64,000 nt of DNA from Prosopocoilus inquinatus (GCA_036172665.1 CM069873.1:49446001-49510000); one strand, 5' to 3'. Shown: positions 45,879 to 57,700, numbered from the stretch's first letter. Notes: generated by a model from the sequence alone, not told the origin. Translations and numbers: made by a program.

Positions 45879-46572
45879 ATGAAGTTTCAACAACAGTCTT
45901 TAAAGTTACCCGTACAAAATTTCGACGATGCAATCGCAAATGAAACCTTTAAACGTCACAGTGTTCTCTTCGGAGGATCAAGTAAACGCGTTATCATTAG
46001 CGGGAGCTCAGGGGCTGGTAAAAGTAATTCCTTAGTGACATTATTAACCCATCCGAACGGATTACGTTTCAAAAATTTATACAGCTGCTGTAAGACCTTA
46101 TCTCAAGGGAAGTATAAATTTCTCCGACATTTGCTATCAACAGTGCCCGAAATAGGTTACTTTGAAATTTCCGATATTGAAAAAATGGTATCACCTACAA
46201 ATGTAAAAGAATATTCAGTCGTTGTTTTTGATGATGTTCAGTGTACTACAAAAAATTTAATTAAATAATATTTCTCCTTTGGACGTCATAGAAATGTTGA
46301 CTGCTTTTATTTAAGTCAAATTTACAGTGCAATACCCAAACAAATGATTCGTAATAATTGTAATTTCTTAATACTATTTCGTCAAAATTTCACAAATTTG
46401 AAACACGTTTACGATGATTACGTCAGCGGAGATATCTGAGATAGAGGAGATATATATATATATCTGTTACGCTTGTTGGAAGGAACCGTTTGGTTTCTTA
46501 GTTATTGATACCGATTGTTCCATAAACGCAGGGAGATATCGTAAAGGATTCGACACGTACATATATCTTTAA
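45879..46572 (+). pseudogene. A32-like packaging ATPase with two stops
   Basis: The P-loop is IISGSSGAGKSNSLVTL and the Walker B strand is SVVVFDDVQC. The frame is then broken by TAA at 46,266-46,268, directly before YFSFGRHRNVDCFYLSQIYS, and by TGA at 46,437-46,439. The frame itself never shifts, and the C-terminal part (FLVIDTDCSINAGRYRKGFD) is kept to 46,572. This FtsK/HerA ATPase drives genome packaging in Polintons and related viruses. The copy makes only the P-loop half unless stops are bypassed. Confidence 0.85.
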
Positions 46573-46661
46573 AACCACTACATTTTACATAGTTCTTTCA
46601 TTTTTACATAGTTCTACAGTTCTTCAGTACTGTAACAGACGTTAAAGGATGCGGATGCGCC

Positions 46662-47809
46662 ATGAGTAACAAACTTAAAGCAGAATTAGCCACTGCGCGC
46701 GAAAGTTTGCGTACTAAATTAAAAACACTTAAATCCGATATTGCACAAGCAAAACATCATGCGGAGCAATCAAAAAAGTATCTGCAGACAACTTATTCAC
46801 CTATTGTAGAGCCACTCCGAGATATTGTCAATAAGCTAGATGTTGTTCTTTCCTACGAAAAAGACCGATTTATAAATTGAGATCTGATCCTTCTTTCATA
46901 CGAAGAAGACCGAGTTATAAATTAAAATCCGATCCTTCGTCGCGAATTGGATTGTCAGAGGAGCATGATGTGGGTACTTCAACACCACTTGGACGTGAAA
47001 TTAAACAACCTTCCATCTTAGAAGATGAAGAAATTCTTGAGGTTCCTCATGAAAAGTCCACATCTCCAACTTCAAAATCTGTTTATGAAGAAGCAGAAGA
47101 ATATGACACCGAAAGCAGTAACCCCCTTGCGGACGAATCCCTGGCTCATGCTCGTACACTTCTAGAAGAACGAAAATCATTACTTCGGACTAGATTAGAA
47201 TCACCGCTGGTCGAAGCTGCCTTAGAATCGTATCATCCGTTAGCACGTGATTATGTTACACGATTTGAAACTGATGTAGAAAATGAATTCGATACAAAAT
47301 ACGGTGTAAGAGAAGAAGATGAGAGATTGTTTGTTGGGAACCAGGAGCTTAAGTTTGACGGTCCCGATCTTGTAATTGGAGACTTGGCGTATAAGGGTAC
47401 TAAAGGTTTATACGAGCTGGTTTTTAAGAAAAATCCAGAGAAATTTACGTTTCACGATGTGCGAGACTACAGAGATATATTGAGAAGAACTAGTGCGTTT
47501 AAAGTTAATTATAATCCCTCAGGGCGAATATCTGCAAGCAGAGGATTTAAATATGTGAATATTATAAAACCAATAATTCAGGGAAAACCACCAAACGTTT
47601 GGTGGGCGCGAAGCTGGAAAACAGGTGGAGCTTTGGTGAAAAAGCTTGTACCTAACAAATGTTTGCAGTATCAATACTGGGATGATCCTAACGAACTAGT
47701 AGAACGATTGCGTTTATTGAACGCATCCAAATCAGCAGGTCACTCCGCACATAACAATGAAATCATAGCGATCATTGAAGAATTAAAAGAGGCTAAAATT
47801 ATTTTGTAA
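46662..47809 (+). pseudogene. Coiled-coil Polinton protein (DUF8207-like), frameshifted
   Basis: A 72-residue coiled-coil block (LKAELATARESLRTKLKTLK) from ATG 46,662 ends at 46,880. The rest (46,877-47,809, 310 residues) is one base out of frame. The shift lies near 46,845. In the second frame a 15-residue unit is tandemly repeated (RKRPIYKLRSDPSFI, RRRPSYKLKSDPSSR; 45-bp period at 46,854 and 46,899). The C-terminal domain (FDGPDLVIGDLAYKGTKGLY ... KFTFHDVRDYRDILRRTSAF) matches a domain common in insect Polintons and listed as unknown function. Probably a minor virion component. Confidence 0.6.
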
Positions 47810-47877
47810 ATTGTAGTATTTAGTGGAGTGCAAGCGAGCACACATTTCAGTTTCACATAGTTGTTGATTGATTCACA

Positions 47878-48261
47878 ATGACTATTGATAAGTTTGGAAG
47901 ACACGTTCATAAACACACAGTTTTCAAACACATTGCTGCTACACCATTATTTTACGAAACATTATTAGACTTTCAGAGTCAAGAGCTTAACGCCGAAAGT
48001 GTATATTTGCTTTCAAATAGAGGTCACCGAACGACGTATACGGTCCAAGAAACTTGCGTTGTTAAAAAAGTACTTATTCATCAACCTACTATTGTCAACA
48101 TTACAGTATCCATCAACGCTATAAATTGTACTGATACTTTAATTGGAAGAACGTTGAATGTGGGAGATCAAATCTCGTTTACTTGCACATCTTCAGTTTG
48201 TGCAGTTCCATTATTTGTTGAATTCATCGTAAGAAAACGAGTTCTAACTGAAAATGTCTAA
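47878..48261 (+). CDS. Polinton ORF, unknown function (127 aa)
   Basis: Intact and rich in beta-strand-like segments (IVNITVSINAINCTDTLIGR, LNVGDQISFTCTSS). It has no signal peptide. I do not recognise it; it could be a small jelly-roll or fibre-type virion protein. Its stop overlaps the integrase start by 8 bp, so the two may share a transcript. Confidence 0.5.
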   Translation: MTIDKFGRHVHKHTVFKHIAATPLFYETLLDFQSQELNAESVYLLSNRGHRTTYTVQETCVVKKVLIHQPTIVNITVSINAINCTDTLIGRTLNVGDQISFTCTSSVCAVPLFVEFIVRKRVLTENV

Positions 48262-49183
48262 TCTATCTTCTAATGTGAAACGTGATGTTGTTAATGAGTT
48301 GCACAAACCAGCAAGGAAAAACTTTCGCCGTCGTCGAGTAATAATAAAAGGACTCAGAGATCTCTTCCAAGCAGACTTCATTGAAATGCTACCTTATGCC
48401 AAGATAAACAAAGGGTACAAATACATTCTGACAGTGATCAACGTATTTTCCAAGTATGCTTGGGGAATACCATTAAAAAATAAGACAGGTAAAGAAGTAA
48501 CCAAAGCTTTTCAATCGATTTTATCTGAAGGTAGAAATTCTGTACCGAAAAATATACAAACAGATAACGGAAAGGAATTTTACAATGCAGAGTTCCAAAA
48601 TTTAATGAAGAAATATAGAATTAATCACTATAGCGCATACTCTAATTTAAAAAGTTCGATAGTCGAAAGATTTAATAGAACCCTAAAACAAAAAATTTGG
48701 AAAGAATTTAGCATGCAAGGAAATTTCGGATGGTTCAATTTATTACCAAGGCTAATTGAAGAATACAATAACACTGTTCACAGTACGACGGGTTACAAAC
48801 CCAGCAAGATAAATCAAAGAAATGCGCAAAGTATTTTACAGTCCGTCTACAGCAACCTTAAAATTGCAAAATTTAAAATTGGAGATCATGTGCGCATCAG
48901 TAAATACAGACAAGCATTTTCGAAGATGTACACTCCGAATTGGTCCAACGAAATATTTACTATTTCGTCGGTGCAGAATACTAATCCCAGAACATATCTA
49001 ATTAAAGACGCTGATGGTGAAGCCATTCTTGGTGGGTTTTATGAGTACGAGTTACAAAAAGTAAAACATCCAGATATATATTTAATTAATGTATTGAGAG
49101 AAAAAGGTAATAAAGCGCTCGTAAGTTATTTAGGATTGAGTTCTAAACATGATTCATGGATACCAAAACGCAATGTTTTATAA
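48254..49183 (+). CDS. Polinton retroviral-like integrase, intact
   Basis: 309 residues with the rve core: Asp41 in LFQADFIEM, Asp104 in QTDNGKEF and Glu138 in SIVERFNRTL. The C-terminal region contains a chromodomain-like segment (YLINVLREKGNKALVSYLGL) ending in DSWIP, as is usual for Polinton integrases, which may guide target choice. It would insert the linear genome with a short target duplication. No stop or shift. It is convergent with the polymerase gene, and their ends are about 110 bp apart. Confidence 0.9.
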   Translation: MSNLSSNVKRDVVNELHKPARKNFRRRRVIIKGLRDLFQADFIEMLPYAKINKGYKYILTVINVFSKYAWGIPLKNKTGKEVTKAFQSILSEGRNSVPKNIQTDNGKEFYNAEFQNLMKKYRINHYSAYSNLKSSIVERFNRTLKQKIWKEFSMQGNFGWFNLLPRLIEEYNNTVHSTTGYKPSKINQRNAQSILQSVYSNLKIAKFKIGDHVRISKYRQAFSKMYTPNWSNEIFTISSVQNTNPRTYLIKDADGEAILGGFYEYELQKVKHPDIYLINVLREKGNKALVSYLGLSSKHDSWIPKRNVL

Positions 49184-49294
49184 TAAATATTTATTAACTA
49201 CAACTGTAAACATACAATACTCACAATACACAATAAATGAATTTTACAAATTAATTTATTTACTTTCTAACAGAACTTATAAATAAAACATACT

Positions 49295-52200
49295 TTATTT
49301 ATTTTCTAATTCTTTTTCCAGTTTTTCAATTAGTTCTTTTAGTTTTTTATCTCTTTCTATATCAGCAATTTTATGGTGACCCCACGCCAGAGTATGAATT
49401 TTGTCATCCAAAATATAACGTTTATCGTCTTTGGATGATAAGGCAATTTTATTTTTCAACTCTGTATACACCGTATGAAAATCTGAGTGAAACACGTACA
49501 TCTTTTTAAAAATAAAACCATCTCGTTCAATGATTTCTTTGTAGTCATCTACAGATAAGTATTTATCTATAACGTATTTTTTAACACCTTTTGCTTTCTT
49601 AGTACATTTTGAAATAAGCTTTACACATTAGGCTTTCGCACCGGTCCCGATAAAAGATTCTATGATATGTCCTGCGTATTCGTCTCTAAATCGTCCAATA
49701 ACTGATTCAGTTCGAGGCATTTCATGTACATTATTCGGTGGGTAATTTGAAGTATCAAATTTATCTAAATTTTGCTTTATGTCATCGTATACATTATCAG
49801 TATTAACGGTCAGTATTAAACTATCCGTATCAGTATATAATAAAGCTGCTCTATTGTTATATTTTCGCTTTATAAAATTGTAATAAAAATCGTACATTAC
49901 TGTTTTTGATATTTCCAAAACACAAAACCCTACGTATAAAGGTTTATTATAATTTACTTGTAATTTGCATAATTCTATTGCGGCCAGGTGATCACTAAAA
50001 ATTTTACTCGATTTATAGTTTGGTTTAGCTATCAATGATTCAGCTCCCGGTCTTCGATTATGGGTTTCCCAGCTGGTGGCCAATTTAATGTCGACGCGAT
50101 TCTCAACATTTTCCATAGTTTTACCGAAAACACTATTATTTAATAATTTGTAAAAAATTTTTTCGAATTCGTTTTTAGCTTCAGCTCGTTTTTGTGAATT
50201 AAAGTCTATGTATATTTTTAGCCAACGAGATTGCTTAAATTTAATTGCCCTATGAATTTGGTTTAATATTAAACCATTTTCCAAACATTGTTTCAGATTT
50301 AAATAGTGAATTATGTATTTCCTTTTGTTGTACAGATTTGGAATAAGTTTACCATATTTCGAATTTGGTGGAATTATGTTTTCCGGACAAAATGGTAATT
50401 CGTTGTGGTTGTCATGTAAATGAGTCGGGTATTCCAAATCTACTTCGAATATGTACCCGACATCTGAATTTTCTTCTAACTCTGAAATGTTAAGATTGTT
50501 AATCTCTTCTGTACACAACCAAGTAAATTCTCCCCACGGAAATCTGGAACACATTGCGTGACCGTACAGATTTGTAGCATCAAGATATAGTAAATATTTA
50601 GTTGCCTTCTTAGAGTCAAAACCATGCACAAATTTATTATTAGCGTTTTCGATTCTTTTAGTGCACATACTCACTCCACCGCGTATACCCATTCTAAAAA
50701 AATGTAGCATATCAACATCTTGCAGTAACTCTAATTTAATTTTTGTCATTCTTAACATTGCATCCCAACTTAATCCTGGAGCGGTGAAAAAATGGCAAGG
50801 ATCTAGTTTGTAATTATCAATACAAAGGTCTCTGAAATTTTCAAATACGTCTGCCAACAGTAAAACATCAGATGTTACGTATACATCACTGTAATCACCC
50901 GTAGTTTTACAGTTAAATAAATTCCAAACGTGCTGTGCTCTCTCATAATCTTCATCACTTACGTGTTCATCATACAGCACATCATAAAACTCTTTCTTAG
51001 AAGGTAAAGTGGCAAAATCTAATTTCATGAGTGAGTCAATAAAACAATACGGGAAAATTCGTTTTTGACGTATTAATTTAAACATCTCCTCATCGTTAAA
51101 ATATTTTCTAATTTCCCTACATTGCCAATCTTCCAAGTATGAGCTTAATTTCTGTAAAGACGATTGCATGAAACGAAAAGAATCTACAAATCTTATTTTG
51201 AAATATACTTTACGCTTTTTACCTTTACAGTCTGTCTTATCCCCCACGTGTATTAATTTCGAAAAGGATATATATTTTTCCTTATTTTGTGCGATCACGT
51301 CCACATCTTCACCTTCTAATGCCATTGTCTTTACAAACAAGAGACTATCATAATTAGAAAGATTATGAAAAAACACTGGAATAAATTTTGGTATTTTAAA
51401 ATTAATGTTGCACACAGAATGAGCAGCACCTCTAAACGCTCCCGATAAATGTTCGTGATCACGCACCTTCTCCTTAACATCTAATATTGGTTTTTCACAA
51501 ATATGACACATTGTTGCACGGTCGTATGCCTCTTTTTCTTCTCGTGTTAAATCAGTCATCGGCTCAATTTTACTTAAATATTTATCGTAAATTTCTTTAA
51601 TATCTTTTTCTAACCATTTTATAAACTCAGTGGCGGCATTCTCTCCGCGATATAACTTTAACATTGACAAATTAGCATTGAAACTGCACTTAATGTAATA
51701 TGCAAATGAATGAGGTTCGTGTTCATAACACTTAACAGTGAAAGATTTATCTGGATTTGGTTCTACTCTGTCCAGTGGTTTTAGCAATGCTTCGAAATCG
51801 GCATATATAACAAAAGGAAGTTTTAACTGTTTTTCAAAATTTTCAAATTGTAATATATTCTCTGGCAAGGATTCACCATACTTATTTATTTTTAACTCTG
51901 TCGATGGTAAAACTGTTTTGATAACTTTACAGTCTTCCCTCTCGTGTCGTTGCAATTTTTCAATACATGGAAAATACACTAAACATCCTTCACAAATATA
52001 TTTCTCGTGACCGTGATGTGAAGTCTGTTTTGACACTAAACGTGATAAATTTTTAATCCAACAATAGTGAGTATTTCCGTTGTTGTCATCAATTAATAAT
52101 AAGTTTATATGAATATTTTTTCTATTTTTAGTAAAATGTAACGGTCCTACAACTTCATCAACCGTAACCTTACCATTATAATGGGAACCGAGTCCGTAGA

Positions 52201-52599
52201 CATTTATAGAAATATTGTTCTTGCTTTCAAATTTCTTCACGTCACAAACTTTCAGTGGAAATTCTAGGTCAGTGAAATCTGCTACTATGTTATAATGGGG
52301 ATACGAAGACATCCTTTGAGGAAGACCTGTCGGTTGACACATCGCTGACGTTATCGCCCAGGCAAAGCAAGCGTTGTCGTTATTTCTAACATTTATGACA
52401 GCTTTCTTCGCACTTATTGAAGACGGTAATGGCATGAAGCTGGATGCTTTCAGTGGATTGTATTTATTAATGTTGACTTCCATATATAAAATTCTGCACA
52501 AAGTCCATCCTGTAACAATATTTGCAACTTTAAGTTTTATTCTAAACGATTGCACCTATTATTTGTTTTACCTGAATCTCGCTCCTGAAATTCCGACAT
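49295..52599 (-). pseudogene. Protein-primed DNA polymerase B, one late stop
   Basis: The main frame, 52,555-49,628, encodes 975 residues. A C2HC-like finger (CEGCLVYFPC) precedes the exonuclease motifs VIYADFEA (about residue 250), HNLSNYDSLLF and YVTSDVLLLADVFENF. Polymerase motifs are YLDATNLYGHAM (A), KLLNNSVFGKTMEN (B) and YTDTDSLIL (C). TAA at 49,628-49,630 interrupts; the same frame continues to 49,295 with VFHSDFHTVYTELKNKIALS. The natural start is probably ATG 52,599, one base out of frame near 52,556. All catalytic motifs are intact. It replicates the element from a terminal protein. Confidence 0.9.
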
Positions 52600-52835
52600 T
52601 TTTACATGTATTTCGTTTACAAAATCACGATATATATTGTATATATTGTATCAAAGGAAATAATTATCTAAATAATTATTTAAGATCCATACAGTGCAAG
52701 GAAAAACCTTGATCGATAACTTTGCATATAATTACATAATAATCCGGCAGCAGAGAAAAATGAATCATCGAAAGCTTCAAGAACACAGAGCTACACGTCA
52801 ATCGCCCACGCCGCAGAAAGTAGGTCAACCTCGGA

Positions 52836-52930
52836 TATAAATATCGATAGATTTCCTGATAGCATTAGTCGATCGGTATACTGATTATAGTGCGTGAACT
52901 CATGTCGTCCCAAAATAGTGCTTCTGTCAT
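52836..52930 (+). promoter_or_regulatory. Retroelement promoter and short leader exon
   Basis: TATAAATA at 52,836-52,843 is followed about 30 bp on by an initiator-like ATTAGTC. A leader ATG at 52,902 opens a nine-codon frame that reaches a strong donor, CAT|GTAAGT (52,930/52,931). Joined to the acceptor at 58,303, the leader frame would continue into env. Confidence 0.6.
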
Positions 52931-53049
52931 GTAAGTGTACTTATACTTTTAATAAATGTACTTGATGTTTTTTGTCCTCTATTAATTCAGCTACGCAACC
53001 CCTAATACGTTACTTCTTGGTAAAAACCAGATTACCAATAAGGCAACGT

Positions 53050-53347
53050 TACATTTGGTGGAGGCCGCCTAAAATTCTGATTTGCTAATTTGCTACACTC
53101 ATGTTTTTCTTTTCAAATTTAATTTCATTATTTCTTTTAAAACTCAAAGTATTCACAGTTGGAATTTTGTTAGCATTTTTGAACGCGTGCCTTGCTCCTA
53201 CACACCAAGTTTTCATAATATTTTGTCACCCTTGTAACCAATATCACGCTCGAATTAAGTGCCCACTTAGACAACATTTAAGAATACGTTCCAAAAATCT
53301 TGCAAACGTGTAATTTCCATATTTTTTAACTGTTTAACAATGTACAA
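53050..53347 (+). other. Retroelement leader (possible PBS) before gag
   Basis: TTTGGTGGAGGCCGCC at about 53,052 follows ...GCAACGTTACA and sits where a primer-binding site is expected. I cannot assign the tRNA. The ORF at 53,101-53,313 shows a hydrophobic start but no family resemblance. Confidence 0.35.
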
Positions 53348-54763
53348 ATGTCCGATCAAGAAGGATATTCAACACGATCTAAAAGAATAAAGGCACTCAA
53401 ACTCAACATCGACACTAAATCACCTACTTCTTTCGCCCCTAAACATCGCAGTACAGAAGTACATTCAGCCCCAGTTAGTCCAAAAGAAAAGCAATTCAAT
53501 TTTCTAGAAACAGAAAGTCCCTTTACACGTCGTCCACGAATATCAAGATCCCCAGCGAAGCAAGACGGCTCCCGTTTACAAACAAAAACTCCTCCGTTAA
53601 TAAGTAATCCTCCTGTTTCTCCGAACGCGGAACTACTTTCTGACGCACCTACTACACCCACATTAAAATCAAAAATAGTTCCTACCGAAAAATTACAACC
53701 TGCTAAAATTATTTCTGAGAAAATTTCTAAAACACCTTTAGCAGAAATTCCCATGCAAAAACCCGCAAACATTGAAAATATTTTTATTTCCCAAGCACAT
53801 TCAAATATTGACAATCCTAACACAGTATTCACTATGACAGAAAATCAGGATACAAATATTACTATTAATGAAGCTAATCAAGCAAATAAAAATCCTCGTT
53901 TTCCAAAATTTACGAGTCCAGAAATATTTCTACCGGCGATATCTAACACAATACAATTTTTAAAAAATTTTGAATTGTGCGCCAACACCAATAATTGGTC
54001 TAACGAACATAAAATTAACTTCTTCGGAACATTTCTACAAGGAGCAGCGAGTAGTTGGTACAAAAATTATTTGTCCTCTGTAGAAAATACTAATAATACA
54101 TGGAATGATATAGTCCGCGACTTTAAAAAAGAATTTGGAGCAACTTCTTACACCCGAGAATTAAAACTTCGTTTATTAAAACGTACTCAAAGAGAAAGTG
54201 AAGATATTCTTAAATACATGTACGACGTTCTTGAAATGTGCCACGACTTGGACCCCAACATGTCCTCTGAACAAATTCTCGATTATTTTGAAAACGGTTT
54301 ACACCCCATTTACATCACTCAGTTTTCTCTCCTCTCCACCCCGCAAATGACGATAAACGATCTAAAAGCAATCGTTACTAAACTCAGCGAAACCCGTAAA
54401 CGGGCAATCGCTTCTCACTTATCCAGCCCGGAATTATTTTTCCAGCAAAATACTAAAACTACTTCAACCCCGAAAAAATCATTTCCCGTTAACTCCAGAA
54501 ACCCTAACCAAAATTTTTCTTTCCGAAATACTCGAACGACCGATGGAAGAACCATCTGCTTCATCTGCCGTAAACCAGGTCATCTTTCTTATACTTGTCA
54601 TTTCAAACAAAACAATCATAACATAAACAACTCTCCTAGCCGTCAACAAAACTTCCCAAAAGTTTCACAATGGGAAAACCAGCAACCCCGCCAATGGGTA
54701 AACCAGCAAGCAAATCAATATCGAACACGCAATTATACCGAACAAAACCGTCCATATAATTAA
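53348..54763 (+). CDS. gag: Gag polyprotein (capsid and nucleocapsid)
   Basis: This is a 471-residue gag. A disordered, proline- and serine-rich N-terminus (about 1-185) precedes a Ty3-type capsid domain (NTIQFLKNFELCANTNNWSN, FLQGAASSWYKNYL, YMYDVLEMCHDLD). A CCHC knuckle, CFICRKPGHLSYTC, lies near residue 403, and the C-terminus is rich in glutamine and asparagine. The start is ATG 53,348. It ends at TAA 54,761-54,763; pol continues in the same frame. Confidence 0.85.
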   Translation: MSDQEGYSTRSKRIKALKLNIDTKSPTSFAPKHRSTEVHSAPVSPKEKQFNFLETESPFTRRPRISRSPAKQDGSRLQTKTPPLISNPPVSPNAELLSDAPTTPTLKSKIVPTEKLQPAKIISEKISKTPLAEIPMQKPANIENIFISQAHSNIDNPNTVFTMTENQDTNITINEANQANKNPRFPKFTSPEIFLPAISNTIQFLKNFELCANTNNWSNEHKINFFGTFLQGAASSWYKNYLSSVENTNNTWNDIVRDFKKEFGATSYTRELKLRLLKRTQRESEDILKYMYDVLEMCHDLDPNMSSEQILDYFENGLHPIYITQFSLLSTPQMTINDLKAIVTKLSETRKRAIASHLSSPELFFQQNTKTTSTPKKSFPVNSRNPNQNFSFRNTRTTDGRTICFICRKPGHLSYTCHFKQNNHNINNSPSRQQNFPKVSQWENQQPRQWVNQQANQYRTRNYTEQNRPYN

Positions 54764-57700
54764 AACCCCAAACGAACAGGGCCGACGCTAGTAGAGTCCT
54801 GCGTCGGCACCCCACATGTTACCAAAAAAGGACTCTGCTTATTCTCACCACCCGGAATTGTCACAATCCCAGCTACTTTGAATAATAAAATAATAAAAGT
54901 TATAATTGATACAGGAGCATTACACAATGTAGTTAATTCACGCTACATTTCCAATTACGTCCCCCTAAAACGACCTCTTAACATCATTACAGCCGGAAAT
55001 GAACGAATTAAAATAATCGGAAAAACTTTCATAAAATTACAAATTTCAAATACACTCTTCCCGATAACTGCTCTAGTAGTACATAATCTTCCAAAACCCT
55101 TAATCTTAGGAACCTCTTTTCTAAGAAAAAGTAAAGCAATCATAAATTTCCCTCTACATTATTTAGAACTCTGTGGAAACCTACGAGTTCCTTTTTATAA
55201 AAATACTTCAAATTTAGACAATTTCCTTTTAAAACCATCTACACAAAACATACACATAACTGCACAACCCCGAAAAACTGACATGAAATTAATTCTTAAA
55301 AAAGATATTTTCTTCCACCCTCACGAATCTCAAATTATTGAAATCATTCTGCCAATAGTCCCAATAAAATTTAATAAATATAATTTCATACCTCGTGATG
55401 ATTTTCTTCTCCCTCGAAAATTATCAATAACAAAAAATCTTTTTCCAGTAAAACAATGTTTTATGATAGAAATAACAAATATAGAAACACTACCTTGTAA
55501 ATTGTTCGCAAATACAACCATTAAACCAAATATAGATATTCCCAAATACTCCCTTTCCAAAACAAAACTTGATAGATTATTGTCCGAATTTCCGGATATA
55601 TTTGCCACTGATATGAGCCAAATTGGTTTAACCACCTTAACCAAACATCACATTGACGTGGGGGAGGCGAGCCCGGTTTCTAGTAGGCCATATAGGGTAG
55701 CGCAACGAGAAAGAGACATTATTAATGAACAAGTAAAAGAAATGCTAAATAATAATATTATAAGACCCAGCCAGTCACCCTGGGCGTCTCCGGTTGTTTT
55801 AGTGAAAAAACCTAATAACACCTACCGATTTTGTGTTGACTACCGAAAAGTAAATAGCGTAACGCGTCAAAAGAATCTTTATCCCTTACCCCTAATCGAA
55901 GATTGTTTAACCTGTTTACAAGGAGCAAAATATTTCTCGTCCCTAGATTTATTTAGTGGATATTTTCAAGTAGGACTAACGGAATCGAGCAAAGAAAAAA
56001 CTGCTTTTATCACAACAGACGGTTTATACGAATTTAATGTCCTTCCTTTTGGACTCTGCAATGCTCCCGCAACATTTCAAAATTTAGCTGACAAAATTTT
56101 TGAAGGGATGAAATGGAAAGAAGTACTAATTTACCTAGACGACATTATTGTGTTTTCTGATACCATTGAAGAACATCTAAAAAGATTACAAAAAGTATTC
56201 CAACGACTCCGCCAAGCCGGTTTAACCTTAAACCCTAATAAATGTAAATTTTTACAAACAAAAGTTAAAATACTCGGTTATGAAATTGATCAAAATGGTA
56301 TTCACCCGAATGAGTCAAAAATTTTGGCCGTAAAAAAATTTAAAGAACCCAAAAATATTAAACAACTACAACGTTTTTTAGGACTTTGTAATTTTTATAG
56401 AAAATTCGTTCAAAATTTTGCAAAAATTGCTTTTCCACTCTACCAACTCTTAAAGAAAAACGAAAAATTTATTTGGGATACAGAAAAACAACAATCCTTT
56501 GACTCATTAAAACAAAAACTTATTGAAGCCCCTGTATTAGCCCATTACGATCCAAAATTAAAAACCGAACTAAGGGTAGACGCGTCTTCTAAAGGAATTG
56601 GAGCCGTGCTCTTACAAAATTTTCACTGTGAACTACATCCCATCGCTTACATTTCCCGAACGTTAACAAAAGCAGAACAAAATTATTCGGTTTTACATTT
56701 AGAAAGATTAGCCATTATATGGAGTCTAAAAACCCTTAGACATCTAATTTATGGAAAACCAGTGGAAATCATTACAGATCATCATGCACTCTGTTTCCTC
56801 AAAACGCTTAAAAACCCCAAAGGTAGAACCGCTCGTTGGATATTAATATTATCAGAATACGATTATAAAATAATTCACAAAAAGGGACGATTAAATCAAG
56901 ATAGTGATTGTCTCAGTCGCTGTCCAGTATATGAAGCATCATTAGAGGATGAAAAAGTTGATCAAGATCTTCCTATTTTCATATCAATTCCTGAAAGTCT
57001 TGTCATCTCACAAGACTCTGATCCCTATATTAGTGAAATTAAGAAAGCTCTTTTAAACCCAGATCAGAATTTATCGGCTATTATGAGGCGAAAAATAAAA
57101 AATTTCATTTTAATTGAGGAAATTTTATATAAGAAAAATCCTAAGGTTAACGGTTCCGCGAACTTGTTGGTAATTCCCGAAGTTTTAAAAGAGGAAATAT
57201 TATTCTCAAATCATAACGAACCACTAGCAGGTCATTTAGGATTTACTAAAACGTACCATCGAATCAAAAATCGTTACTTTTGGATTGGCATGTTAAAAGA
57301 TAAAAAAATACGTTCAAGGTTGTCCGGATTGCCAAGCACGAAAAGATTATACCAATAAATCGCCTACCGGATTATTGCAACCAATTCAAGTAGGTCTCCC
57401 TTTTCAAAAAATAGGAATCGATTTATTAGGCCCTTTTCACAGAAGTTCTAAAGGCAATACAATGATCATAGTAGCAACCGACTATGCCACTCGGTGGGTT
57501 GAAACGAAAGCGTTACGGGACGGAAAAGCTAATTCAGTCGCGAAATTTTTATTTGAAAATATCATAAGTCGACATGGATGTCCTAAAGAGATTTTAAGTG
57601 ACCGTGGTAAAGTATTTCACTCACAATTGATTGCAGAATTATTAAAAATAATGGGAGTCACTAGCCAATTTACAACTAGCTATAGACCCCAATCTAATGG

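Larger units (their letters stand above)
35770..52740. mobile_element. Maverick/Polinton (adintovirus-like), decayed
   Basis: The block carries the defining Polinton set: protein-primed DNA polymerase B, retroviral-like integrase, FtsK/HerA (A32-like) packaging ATPase, adenain-like protease, and major and minor capsid proteins. A phospholipase A2-domain protein is also present, as in adintoviruses. All genes but polymerase read rightward. I could not find long terminal inverted repeats by eye, so the limits are approximate. Several genes carry single stops or frameshifts, so this is an integrated, probably inactive copy. Confidence 0.9.

Noticed and set aside
51168..52712. Plus-strand ORFs over the polymerase gene
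   Set aside because: Antisense shadows of a long conserved coding region.
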